Positions 1 to 10,477 of a stretch of DNA of 26,540 nt are shown here, piece after piece. Under the pieces are notes generated by a model. That model saw nothing but the letters and a program-made list of their open reading frames with translations. It was not told the origin of the DNA and ran no database searches. Position 1 is the stretch's first letter; every line of letters starts with the position of its first letter. Origin of the DNA: Paramacrobiotus richtersi (taxonomy: Eukaryota > Tardigrada > Eutardigrada > Parachela > Macrobiotidae); assembly GCA_034698045.1 (NCBI GenBank), contig JAQGAU010000537.1, positions 1 through 26,540 of the forward strand, given 5' to 3'. The translations under genes were made by a program, and so were the position numbers.

Positions 1-1454
1 GCAGTGGAGACTGGATATGCAAGATCAGGCTGTGGATGTGGCGTCATAACACAACGAAGACGATGGCATTTGAAGGATCAACAGAAATCGTTCCTCCGGG
101 AGGCATGACTGCAACTCGAGAAGATGTCGTCCATTTTTCAATCTTGTAAGCATACAAAAACTTATCAGGGTTTCTGCGTTGCTGTGGGTTGTCGTCAGAA
201 TGTCTTAGTTTCTTGACTAATTATTGTGGATTGACCATCAACGATTGCGTGGTTTTAGGGGGCAACACTTCAGTGCCAAAGGCAGTGCTGGGCGTGGCGA
301 ACTTACACCTTGGATTTCCAGAGCAGAAAAAACGAAAGAGAGATACGTTGCATTAGGTGACGTTGGTATTGCTCAAATCAAGGACGGTCGCACCGGTTGG
401 CCGTACATCATCCCACCCAGTGAGACCCTCGAAGTGGAGCTCGTTTTTCCCATTACACCAACGAATACGACCATCGACAAGGAATCGTCACTTCCCGTTC
501 AGCTGTGGGACGGGCAGCCCGCCAACCGTAGTACAGACTGCGTGCTGATTTCCCGCGACGGGAAACGATTTCCATGTTACCGTTCCATATTGGCCGCTCG
601 TTCTACCGTTTTTGCTGCCATGTTCCAGAACGATATGGAGGAGATGAGCACTGGAGATTGCAACATTGATGATTTCGATGGAAACGTTTTGGAAATCCTC
701 CTGGAGTTCCTGTACACAAACCGAGCCGATGCCGAGCGAGTGAAGGATGTTGCAGAAGAAGTGTACAAGGCCGCCGAGAAGTATGATGTTGTGGAACTGT
801 GTACGGCGTGCGAGAACATCATGGTGGACAATTTAAGGTGAGGGAATCAATCAATGCTCCAGATGCTCGTTTAGAGTGTGCAGGTCAGGATTGTCAAGGT
901 TGCGAGTTGTTTAGGCATCCCATGGAATGAGCTCTGCTATAACTGTAATTATAGCGAATTTTCGCCAGTAGTTTGGTGTAAAAACGTAACATGTAAATAC
1001 AGGAACTTGAGATCAGAACGTGCAGTTTATCGCCACAGATAGGACAGCGCCCCGAGCAGACAGCGTTTCTTACGATGAATTTTCCATCGACAAATGGGTT
1101 GTTAAGATGGTTTCACCGTTTTTTTGGACATATAGCTAAATAGGTAATTTATAGATATTCCGACACTTTTTCTCTGCTAACGGACTTGGAGTTCCGCAGT
1201 CAATTAATAAATTAAATCCGAATTTGTTTGGTATAGCTTTTAAGCTGGCCACTGCAGGCTAGCAGCGCAGATTGCACTCTATGTCCCGCAATAGAAATCC
1301 ATAGAAATTCGAAACATACGATGAGTTTCGGTATGGTTGTTTTTCCAGTGTAAAGACGGCGCTCTCCTACCTCAACTTCGCCGTGCCTCGCGGACTGCGG
1401 ACTCTGAAAAAGCGCACTATTCAATTCATGAGCGGAAACATCGAAGGAATGTGA
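1..1454 (+). CDS. MATH-like/BTB protein MB1 (5' end outside window)
   Basis: Join of 1..145, 259..837 and 1349..1454. The start is missing because the first exon is cut by the window edge. Exon junctions are TT|gtaagc...ttttag|G, AAG|gtgagg...ttccag|T, and the frame stays open throughout. The N-terminal part resembles by position and pattern the MATH/TRAF domain of SPOP-type proteins, but is very divergent. The BTB fold is clear: a TDCVLISRDGKRFPC strand-helix segment, LAARSTVFAAMF, and the ILLEFLYTNRAD region, then a helical stretch like the start of BACK (NLSVKTAL...). It ends in ATG TGA, in the same place as its paralogues. Family members recruit substrates to CUL3 ubiquitin ligases; that role is inferred here. 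This copy is 12 bp longer than MB2/MB3 in exon 2, in the linker before the BTB domain. The usual BTB histidine is Tyr (PCYRSIL). BTB is sure; MATH is tentative. Confidence 0.85.
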
Positions 1455-2160
1455 TTCCATCGGTGGACTGGCCCACAGGCCATAGCGACTGTCACGTGCA
1501 AGTGTTTTATTCGAATGTGCCCATTTTTCCGTAAGGCATTGACCGACGTATGTCGATGGAGACGATGTGGTTCATTCTTGTGACTTTTCATTTAGATGCA
1601 TTTTCTCTTCTCTTTTTGTTTGTATGAGAATATGGTTTCTCAATACTGCCAATGCACTGGTGGAACCGCTGTAAATCAGTTGATGTTGTGTATGTTTGTT
1701 CAGAAAAGTAGAGGATATGCGTTAGTATTTATTTGCGGAATTAAAGAAGTAGGCTTTACTTTGTGGTTTTGTACACCGATCGAGAGGGGAAAAGAGTACC
1801 GCGCAAACGCGCTTACTGGGGCCAGCAGCTACGACGTACTACGCATACTGGGGCCACCGCATTTCCCACCTCGCTTACCATAACATTGTTAATATTATGG
1901 TTGGTTTACCCTTCCATTGCGAAAAAACAACGTTTTTCAGTACGAAATACTCTTCTGTCCCCTTATAACTAACCAACTGTCCACTTATAATCGCTTAAGG
2001 ATTTGTATGGTACGTTGAAAGTGGTGATCTCCCTTGTATTGCTTTGTATTAAAACACGAAGGACCTACGAGGGCTGGAGAAAGTTCAGACCAATTCGAGG
2101 ACTGCCACCGAGCGCTAACTACCGCCACCGGTGTGACCACAGCCAAATTTTCGGCTGATT
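1455..2160. other. Intergenic, MB1 3' flank
   Basis: I see no convincing gene. Short open frames here have no recognisable domain. Parts of about 1540-1720 resemble by eye the 3' flank of MB3 (about 15100-15290), so the family duplication seems to have included a few hundred bases downstream of the stop codon. Confidence 0.4.
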
Positions 2161-2432
2161 ACACATTATTGCCGGTTCTGGATTCGGTTGTCATTATTGA
2201 CAGCCTGTAGGTGAGCACGGGGACATTATTGCCGGTTCTGGAGTCGGGCGTCATTATTGACGGCTTGGAGGTGAGTACGGGGACATTATTGCCGGTTCTG
2301 TACTCGGGCGTCATTATTGACGGCCTGGAGGTGAGTACAGGGACATTATTGCCGGTTCTGTACTCGGGCGTCATTATTGACGGCCTGGAGGTGAGTACAG
2401 GGACATTATTGCCGGTTCTGGAGTCGGGCGTC
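2161..2432 (+). repeat. 60-bp minisatellite, 4.5 units
   Basis: Five units begin at 2161, 2221, 2281, 2341 and 2401; the last stops after about 32 bp. Units 3 and 4 are identical and the others differ at a few positions. Each full unit carries a GAG|GTGAGTAC-like (first unit TAG|GTGAGCAC) 5' splice-site consensus, with GT at 2211, 2271, 2331 and 2391. Because 60 is divisible by three, the array is open in at least one frame on each strand, producing 20-residue peptide repeats. There are no other coding signs, so those peptides are probably by-products of the repeat. Confidence 0.95.
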
Positions 2433-2617
2433 GGAAACTTATCGGACGCCATCAATTCTGCATGTGTGATACAAGCTCCCGTCGCACAATCGAAGAATTG
2501 AAGAACATTCACCGAGAACAGATACATCAAATATGTATTACAGGTAGAGATGAAAGCCGAACTACAAATCAGTCGATTACAATACCCAGGCATACCATGT
2601 ACTGCACGACATATCAA

Positions 2618-3035
2618 TCAACGTACTTTATAATAAAAGCCGAACGTCACGGCAGCAACTTGGTCTCGCTGTATGATTAGTATTTTTACTATCCAAGACG
2701 GACAAACTTTCTGACGAGGAAATAACACGTGATGCAGTGCTTTGATTCCATCGTTGAGATGCAAATCCCGTTTCGCAACATGTACAAGCTCTCTCAGCAC
2801 ATCCAACCGATGATCCCTCAGTTTCAGCTCTACCATAACACTGGACGCGGTTTCCAACATACTCTAAGCTTTTCACCAGAAGCTGCCACAATTCCGCTGC
2901 ATCAGATGGGAAACGGTGTTGTCGCAGAGAAACGTTTCTCTGTGGCTCTGCTGTTGTGCCACCATTGGTGAAACGCTCTGACAAATTCGCAATTGAAGTC
3001 AGTAGCTCCGACAAAAGGCTCGCAACCGTCGGCAA
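2618..3035 (-). other. Possible broken coding remnant
   Basis: On the minus strand a frame from 3035 runs through a helical-looking stretch (LLSELLTSIANLSERF, then ELWQLLVKSLE). It loses that character near 2870, where a second frame with similarly amphipathic helices (VLRELVHVAKRDLHL) continues to a TGA at 2618. The pattern suggests one old coding sequence with a frame break, or two chance frames. I recognise no family and see no splice pair that joins them. Confidence 0.2.
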
Positions 3036-3744
3036 TCATGTGGAATGCGAGTTGGCACGGTTGCTTGGTACCACCTCCACGGCCCGTCAGCTTTCAGGCT
3101 CCACAACACTTCAACTGAATCGTTTATTTTTGGCTTCTTTTGGAGGTGTCAGTTCGGATAAAAGCGATATATTGCATCAAATGGCACGAAAACTGACGGT
3201 TGTCCATTTTCGAAATGAAAGGACAGGCTGTCATTTTCCTGTCAAACTCCCATGCACGATGCAGCAATCCGTCGTCTCTACGACGGCTAGGGAATGCAGA
3301 ATCGAACGGTAACCCAACCGCTTCTATCCTCTAGACGTCACCTCGTAGTCACATATCAATAGATAAGATTTTGCTGAATCGAAAATATAGGTGATGCTCC
3401 GTCTGCTTCGAGTCTTTAAGTTTTCCAGTCATTTATTGCTCCTCAGATCAATGGGGCACAACATTTACTACCTTTATTGAGTTTATACATTCTAGAACTG
3501 GTACATTATCAATGAAGTATGCGCTCATAAGTGACCCTACCGTCCCTACGTCATTCACTGCGGCAGAATTTCGTGACATTGATTGTCAGCATCCTACGGC
3601 AAAATGACTTTCAACATCCTGGTGCTAAAACCTTATCTATACAGTTTAATATTGTAGTGGTTTGTGAAGCATTGCGCAACGGCTGTAAATATCTGTGCGC
3701 TGAAACCATGCGGTTCCGAAACTTTTCGGTACTGAAACGCAGTC
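3036..3744. other. Intergenic, no gene seen
   Basis: Short frames only, including one of 118 aa on the plus strand from 2956 that opposes the remnant at 2618-3035. No recognised motif, repeat or RNA structure. The last 90 bases may be a diverged extension of the duplicated MB2/MB3 upstream block. Confidence 0.4.
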
Positions 3745-4040
3745 GCTGAAATGTCCGGGACAACCACAATACGTACATCAGTGTGAGTGGCCCGGTTGAT
3801 TGGCCGTCTACAGAACAGAGTGCGGAAAGGGGGCGTCGACGTTCAGCCTGCTAAATTAAAAACGTTATTTAGCTGGGACGGCGATTCGATACAGTCCAAC
3901 CACATCCCGTTTTAGCCAGTTTGATGTAAAAACACAAGGCACAATTTTCGTGTGCAGATTCTGTGTAATTTACCGAAATTGTTTGATCACTCTAGGTTTC
4001 TTTTTTGTGGAGATTATCTGGGCTACTCGTGTCGCTACAC
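3745..4040 (+). promoter_or_regulatory. Upstream block of MB2 shared with MB3
   Basis: This segment aligns by eye with 13221-13515, upstream of MB3. Similarity is patchy at first (GCTGAAAT, then CATCAGTGTGAG near 3776) and strongest in the last 70 bases, where CGTTTC or GGTTTC, TTTTTTGTGGAGATTATCTG and CGCTACAC precede the double ATG in both copies. It probably holds the core promoter and 5' leader and was copied along with the gene. No TATA box is evident. Confidence 0.45.
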
Positions 4041-5468
4041 ATGATGGCGTCCTCTAATAAAGCAAATGGTCTCCGCGGAGTGATCTCAACGAGTCCCGCC
4101 TGTGTGGTTCACTTCCAGATTCCTTCCAAGGAACTTCTTGTTACGGAAAGCTACACACATTCTAACATTGCCACATGCGCGCTCCAGATGAAACTGCGTG
4201 TTGATCCCGTTCCAGAAGTCCCAGGTGTTTGCAGTGGAGACTGGATACTCCAGATCAAGCTGAGGATGTGGCGTCATATGCAAACCAAGACCATGGCATT
4301 TGACGGATCTACAGCAATTGTTCCTCCACGAGGCTTCCTTGGAACTGGAGCTGATGTCGTTCATTTTTCAATCATGTAAGTCTCCAAAAACTGGTGGTGG
4401 TTTCTGGGTCGCCGTGGGTTCTCCGTCAGGACGTCTGACTTTTTTAAAAATTAGCAAAAACTCTCTGATCATACGCATGGATCAACGGTCGTGTGCTTTT
4501 AGGGGGCAACATTGCAGTGCCAAAGGCAATGCTGGGCGTGACGGACTTGAATCCTGGATTTCAAGAGCAGGGGAAATAAAAAAGCGATTCGTAGCATTAG
4601 ATGAATATTCTATTGCTCAAATCAGGAACGCTCGCACCGCTTGGACGTACATCATCGCGCCAGATGAGACCCTCGACGTGGAACTCGCTTTTCCAACAGA
4701 GACAGCCATCGCCGAATTGTCGCTACCCGTTCAGTTGTGGGATGGGCAACCTGCCAATCGTAATACAGATTGTGTGCTGATTTCCCGAGATGGAAAACGG
4801 TTTCCATGTTATCGTTCCATCTTGGCCGCTCGCTCTACCGTTTTCGCTGCCATATTCCAGCCCGATACGCAACAGAAAGGCATTGTTGACTACAACCTTC
4901 ATGATATTGACGGTAACGTTTTGGAGATCCTCCTGGAGTTTCTGTGTACAATCCGAGCCGATGCTGAAGGCGTTAAGGATGTTGCTGAAGAGGTCAACAA
5001 AGCGGCGGAAAAGTATGCTGCTGCGGAACTGTGCGTGGCGTGCGAGAACATCAGCGCGGACAATTTGAGGTGAAGAAACTAACATCTTGCGATCATGGTA
5101 TTTCGTAATGTCTTCAGATCTCCAGATGCTCATTTAGAGAGTGCAGGGCAGTCAGCTGTCTAGGCATATTTTCTGCATTTACTGTCGAATTCAATTACGG
5201 CGAATATTATTTTACCTGTACGCTGGTGTACACAGAATTCTGTTGCCACAACATGCGGTTTATCACTAAACATAGCAAAGATATGATTAGTCCATAGATA
5301 ATGATACAGAATTTATGGAAATTGGAAATGTAGGATAAGATATCGCATGTTTACGTTTCTAGTGTAAAGTCGGCGCTGTCCCGCCTCAACTTCGCCGTGC
5401 CTCGCGGACTGCGGACCCTGAAGACGCGCACTGTTCAGTTCATGAACGGAAACATCGAAGAGATGTGA
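4041..5468 (+). CDS. MATH-like/BTB protein MB2
   Basis: Join of 4041..4375, 4503..5069 and 5363..5468; 335 aa. The start is the first of two adjacent ATGs just after the leader conserved with MB3. Splice sites are AT|gtaagt...ttttag|G, GAG|gtgaag...ttctag|T. Residues 1-190 are a divergent MATH/TRAF-like region (VVHFSIM, WTYIIAPDETLDVELAF resembling the last MATH strands). Residues 199-302 are a BTB domain (DCVLISRDGKRFPCYRSIL, LAARSTVFAAIF, ILLEFL, a two-helix end with CVACENI). Residues 302-335 match only the beginning of the SPOP BACK region. It ends ATG TGA; the overlapping ATGTGAGT also looks like a splice donor. Likely a CUL3 adaptor (inferred). Lies 178 bp upstream of the Tudor-F-box exon at 5647. 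Close paralogue of MB3. Confidence 0.9.
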
Positions 5469-5646
5469 GTTCAATCCATAAGACTTCCCGTTCCACTTGC
5501 CTGCAGGGGCCTTTAGGCTTTAAGTGCTTTTGAAGAATGGGTACAGAACACATGATATACATAATTATATAGCTACCTTTCTGCGAATATATGTACAACC
5601 GAACCTAGCAAGCTTGTTCACTGTCTCTTTTGCTTGTTTCATATAG

Positions 5647-6805
5647 GCATTTTTCCGGATTGACGTTTCGAGGCCAAGTGCTACGGGAGAATGCTGTGTC
5701 TGTCCGATGCAGCGACGGTCTCTTCCACTATGCGTGGCTGATTCGGAAGGAAGGGAATGGATTCCTTGTGGATTTCAGAAGTGGGCCAGATCGCATGCAC
5801 ATCGTTCCATTTGGCGCGGTATTCCGTTTGACATGCGTATTCAGCGCATTGGAAACGGATATGTCTGGTGGTGAGGAGCGTGCAATATGCACGATAAATT
5901 CGGTGCTAAAGGATAACGATCACGTGGAGGTACCACTGCAAAGAAAGTTCAACGAGCCGTGGAAGTGGCATCCAGGAGTGCTGCTTGCAGCAGATTTTCG
6001 GAACGGATGGTTCGGCCATGTCAGCGTGCCACTACCAAGCGACCGGACCGCTGTCGTCATCGTTCCAGGCCAGCAAATTCGCCTGCCGTCAGATGAGTTG
6101 GAGCTGGAGCATTCGCGCCTTCGCAGCACAGATGTAATCAACATAGTGGTGCATTACCCACTTCCGTTGGACTTTTGCATTAATCATTTACCAGCGACAA
6201 TACTCGCTGAAGTGTTCGACTGTTTGCCCACGTTTCCGCAGACAGCGATGCGTCGTGTGTGCTCGCTATGGGACAACATCATGCTAGCTACGCCGAGACC
6301 AATTGTCGATTTGCAGAAACAGTATAATAATCCGTATGTGTACTTGCACAGCCTGTTGAACAGACAGACGAGGGTTATTGTTGTCGAAGTCATCATTCTC
6401 GCATTGGGACTTGATCTTGTTTGGACTCTGGTGTGGCTTATCAAGCGGATTCAAGATGAATAAGGCTATCCTCCTCTTCTGGCCGTTCGACTGCGTCAAC
6501 GGTCCATCCGTACGAGAGATTCCCGCCTTTTATCCGGAGAACTCATTAACCTGAGGGATACCTTGGGTGCCTTTGCGTCGGTGTGCCGTTTTATTAGGTT
6601 GCCTGGCCTTACTCTCGAATGTGACCGTGCTGCCTACAGCACACCGGAATATCAAGCAATCTCCCGAAACATGTGGATAGATGTCAGCGAGACTGGTTTT
6701 ACCGAGCGATTAGCTAGATCGTTTTCTGTCCACTGTAACTCCTTCAAAATACCGGATGTTTGGATCCCCGCTATGGACGCACCTGTGCAGAAGCAAAGTA
6801 TTATG
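5647..6805 (+). pseudogene. Tudor-Tudor-F-box module 1, plus-strand copy (one nonsense codon)
   Basis: Orthologous in layout to the exon at 19747-20892. An acceptor (tttcatatag) precedes 5647, and the frame is open across two FMRP/Agenet-like Tudor repeats (SVRCSDGLFHYAWLIRKEG with VPFGAVF, then DHVEVPLQRKFNEPWKWHP) and an F-box (LPATILAEVFDCL...RRVCSLWDNI). A TAA at 6461-6463 interrupts the frame where the intact copy has AAC; both sides of it stay in the same frame and align with the intact copy, through RFIRLPGL and WIDVSETGF. A good donor (ATG|gtaagg) ends the exon at 6805, at the same place as in the intact copy. The exon has no in-frame ATG before the first Tudor repeat, so the start is either in an upstream exon or lost. 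Readthrough of the TAA or a sequencing error cannot be excluded. Confidence 0.7.
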
Positions 6806-7080
6806 GTAAGGTTACGCTACAGGAGAATTTTAGACCAAAAATATATTTATCGGACCGTTTTCGATTGCATTTTCAAAGCTGCTTAAGGACTGGCATATGT
6901 ACCGTATGTATGCCCAAATCTAGCCAACCTGCAGTGACAGACTGCAATCGCATGTTTCCAGTGACGCATTAGAAGGTATCTTCTTTTGGCCCGAGTAGCT
7001 GCATATTTTCGTCGCGGAGTTTCAGTGTTGTTTGTCTTTGCCCACCGATGCACTGCTCCAAACAGAACATCTCTTTGCAG

Positions 7081-8493
7081 GCCCTGCGCGACCCTGGCAT
7101 TGATTCTCGTGTGAATATCAAGTACTCAGGAATTCCCGTCCCTTCCTTCGATTCCCGCTTTGTTGGACGGACCGGTAAGTCTGTCTCGATCCGCGGTGAC
7201 GACGGAATGATGCAACACGCAAGGGTAGTTGCAAAGGAAAACAACGGTCTCTTCGTGGACTTTTGCACTACGAAGCCCTTTGTTTTCGTTCCATTTGGTA
7301 ATATTTACCACGATCCATATGCGTCCAAAATTAGTTTGGAGAGGAAGCCCGTGCCGAAGAAGCCAGTTGAGGTGTTGTTACGACTAGAGTCACTAGACGC
7401 GGACGGGCCGTGGAAATGGTACCCGGCTACCGTCTGTGCAGTAACTGGAGAAACTGCTACGGACCTCCGAGTCGGATTTGTTAAGGCCTATACGCCCAAT
7501 GGCACTACGGTCACGACGATTATCCCGTTGCTCCACCTTCGTTTCTCCTGTGGTAAAGCGCACCTAAAGGAACAGCTGGTGGCAGTCGGAGATGATGTTT
7601 ATCCTGATGTGCATCGCCAGCTGTCGTGGGAACTGAAAATCACTACTCTACCACAGATTGAGTTGGGTGAAGTGCTGAGCTGCCTCGGGGTCTCGACGTG
7701 TCACTATGTGCGATCGGTGTGCAAACTATGGGACCAAATGGCTGGAGCGGCCGCCGTCAGTATAATTCGCCTTAGTTTTGATGCACATTACAGCGTTGTC
7801 TGTTTAAGCCGCGTCTGGAGCAAGAAAGTTTCCATGATAGTAATTGACGATATGGCAGAGGACTTACCGTCTGTCTGTCACTTGCTGAGCCGTTCCATAC
7901 TTCAAAACGGATGCGCTCCACTGAAGGTCTTGATGATTCGGGGATGTAATAACCTCCCTGTTCGTTACACCATTGGCAGTGGTTTCAGTGACGAGCTGTC
8001 ACTTGTACAATCCGTTTGTCAGAGGCTAATTTTTGCGCAGCTTCCGAAAGCCGTTCCGGATTGATTTTGACGGCCACACGCACGAACATCATGTACACAT
8101 CCCAACCGGACGGATCGACTTGTCCACAGCGAATTATCGTGCGCAGTTGACCAGAATGATCGCTAGCAGTGTGGCGAAGCATGAAAGAGATCTGGAGAAG
8201 ATTCGCTCTTACTTTGCTCAGCCAACTCGCTCGTCGGACTGCGTGGACTGTCAGATGCAGGTGGGCAGCTTTTTCATTGCAATCAGAACATGTGTGACTA
8301 ATCGTTCCACGTGAATTCGTAGATTCTGAACGATGTTGATGACGTCATGCTTGGGGATGCCGATGACCGCCGAAAGCAGTGCTCCATCAGATATCTCCTG
8401 ACATTGCAGCCGGAAAAGTTAAACGGCTTTGCCGTAGCCGCAGTCGCACACGTGCTCAAAAAGTATTGCGAAGTACAGGCGCTGGTTAAATGA
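7081..8493 (+). pseudogene. Tudor-Tudor-F-box module 2, plus-strand copy (one +1 shift)
   Basis: Exons 7081..8260 and 8323..8493, matching 19519-18165 on the other strand. The acceptor ctctttgcag precedes GCC CTG CGC GAC CCT, equivalent to GCC GTC GAC CCT in the intact copy. Tudor repeat 1 (VSIRGDDGMMQHARVVAKE), repeat 2 (PVEVLLRLESL, PWKWYP), F-box (LPQIELGEVLSCL...RSVCKLWDQ) and a C-terminal region (VCHLLSRSILQNGCAPLK) are all present. At the T run 8030-8034 there is one base too many relative to the intact copy; the frame then continues (FRKPFRIDFDGH...) to the donor at 8260, a 62-bp intron, and a last exon ending LQPEKLNGFAVAAVAH...LVK. An ATG at 7048 could start a separate gene instead of the splice from 6805. 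The extra T may be decay or a homopolymer assembly error. Confidence 0.7.
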
Positions 8494-8843
8494 TTCGGGC
8501 TTTAAGTTTGACCTGTGCTGCGGTTTGGAGTTTTGACGTTTTCTGTTGTCGCTAGTGGCGTCTCGCCACTGTTCAGTGTTTTTTTGGCGGAGATTGTGCG
8601 TGTGCGATCGTTTTTATAGACTGTCTGCAGTTTGAATAGTCGGGTGCGAATATACCGTGCGATGTTTACTGCGAGACGGCTACAATGTTTTTTCACTTTT
8701 TGAAGTACGTGTAATTTGGTTTCGAATAATATTTGGTACAAGAAGACGCAGCACGTCGAGATCTATCACGCTGACACCCACGTCGAGATCTATCATTTAC
8801 TCGTGAATCGGCTCACAGCTAACGCTGTATGGCAGTTTACAAC
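8494..8843. other. 3' flank of the Tudor-F-box copy, with a short direct repeat
   Basis: No gene seen. A 17-bp sequence, CACGTCGAGATCTATCA, occurs at 8752-8768 and again at 8779-8795, 27 bp apart. GTTTACAAC at 8835-8843 is the left member of the 9-bp flanking repeat of the foldback element that follows. Confidence 0.6.
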
Positions 8844-9967
8844 AAAGGCTATATATGTAACTCATAACTCATAATTGCTGGTCATAACTCATAAGTCATA
8901 ACTCATAATTCGCACTCATAACTCATCACTCGCGCTCGTAACTCATAAACAATGGTCATCATTCACCAGCGGTCAGTTGCGGTCACTGTTCGATGATTTC
9001 CGTGACAACTACTCTGCCCGTCACCACTGGCCATAATTATTGACCAATACAGCAGTGTTTTTTGAGGCTTACTCGTCGCATCCTGGTGCCCCTTAGCTGC
9101 TTTCTATCCGTAGTCACCTTAAGGCCAGTGACCTGTAGTTTCAGTAGGTTTCACTGCGGATTTTTTGTGCGCGCAGCCAGGATCGATAAAAGGGGATGCG
9201 GCGTTGCACTCAGTACTAAAAGGCCCAACATACACCAACGCAAAAACGAAAAAGGAGCGCAGTATCCCGCTGTTGGGCAATACCTGGATAACGTTTAAAC
9301 ACAAACCGGTGTACCACAAATGTGGTTTTAAATCGATTCTTTTGTAACTTGCATGAAAAGTAAGACCTATTGTGAATCAAAACTAGCCTTCCGGCATTTT
9401 GCCGAAATTTTAAAATGAATTCTAAAACGTTTGAAATTTGTTTCAAAATTTCACAGTGGTGTTGGTAGGCTGGTTTTGGACTTTGGTTCACAATCGTTTC
9501 TCATGTATATCTTCGTTTTTTCACTATAGCCAGGGGTTGCTAACAGACGGATACTGCGCGCAATTTTCGTTTTTGCGTTGGTGTATGTTGGGCCTTTTAG
9601 TATTGAGTGCAACGCCGCATCCCCTTCTATCGATCCTGGCTGCGCGCACAAAAAATCCGCAGTGAAACATATTGAAACTACAGGACACTGGCCTTAAGGT
9701 GACTACGGGTAGAAAGCAGTGAGGGCACCAGGATGCGACGAGTAAGCCCCAAAAAACACCGCTGCATTGGTCAATAATTATGGCCGGTGGTGACTGGCAG
9801 AGTAGTTGTCACGAAAACCATCGAACAGTGACCGCAACTGACTGCTGGGGACTGATAACCATTGTTTATGAGTTATGAGCGCGAGTTATGAGTGATGAGT
9901 GCGAATTATGAGTTATGACTTATGAGTTATGACCAGCAATTATGAGTTATGAGGTACATATATAGCC
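8844..9967. mobile_element. Foldback / long-TIR DNA element, non-autonomous
   Basis: The left arm (8844 to about 9285) is repeated in inverted orientation as the right arm (about 9528 to 9967), roughly 440 bp each at high identity by eye. The inner 240 bp keep a weaker inverted symmetry around an AT-rich centre near 9412, so the whole unit is an imperfect 1.1-kb palindrome. Both outer ends contain GGCTATATATGTA, followed by a cluster of CTCATAA subrepeats; the left end has three extra A bases. The 9-mer GTTTACAAC flanks both sides (8835-8843 and 9968-9976), consistent with a target-site duplication. Nine-base duplications and long terminal inverted repeats are typical of Mutator-like and Foldback elements; I assign no superfamily. 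No transposase is encoded, so it would have moved in trans. Confidence 0.85.
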
Positions 9968-9976
9968 GTTTACAAC

Positions 9977-10477
9977 CAGTACTTGTTTCAAATTGGCTCA
10001 TTTATTTGTACTAAGCTACCGTCGACGACGGAGTTGGTTGTTTTGATTTTTCTTACGTTGCGTGAGACATTTTACAATAGCAAATACTGTAACGTTTGAA
10101 ACGACATCCTGGGACGTTCTCTGGGCCTATGTATCTTTCGTATTATTTGTCATTTCACGTCCATGGTTGTTCAGAAGGTAAGGGCTGTCGCTGCTTTATG
10201 AGTTGAATTAAATGTGATAGTTCCTGTATGTTACGGCAGCTGCTGTGTAGGTGGAGTCTTTTATGCAAATATGTATTACGAATTTGCACGTGTTAAGAAT
10301 TTTACGCTTTACCAGAGCTACTTTGTTAAACAGAAGGAGATCCCTTTAACGGAATCAACAGCGGTAATTACAATAAGCAGCCATCAGTTCACAACGACGC
10401 TAGGCCATGTGTTATCCGCACTGCCGAAAGAGTTGATCAAGCGAACTGAAGCACAATGTCCACTGGAGGAAAGACAA
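9977..10477. other. Intergenic between foldback element and MB4
   Basis: No gene seen. A plus-strand frame of 118 aa (10214-10570) is antisense to the last exon of MB4 and is not credible. About 10140-10200 resembles by eye the stretch near 15230-15290 downstream of MB3 (TTTCACGT, GTTCAGAA or GTTTAGAA, then GTAAGGGC or GTAAAGGC). Confidence 0.35.

Noticed and set aside
1596-1883. 95-aa plus-strand frame after MB1 as a further MB1 exon
   Set aside because: An acceptor-like TTTAG precedes it, but joining it to AT|gtgatt gives the wrong frame and the peptide has no BACK similarity.
2161-2432. CRISPR-like array
   Set aside because: Units are head-to-tail with no unique spacers, in a eukaryotic setting; it is a minisatellite.
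2159-2617. 152-aa minus-strand frame over the minisatellite
   Set aside because: Its repeats are explained by the 60-bp array; the non-repeat part shows no recognisable domain.
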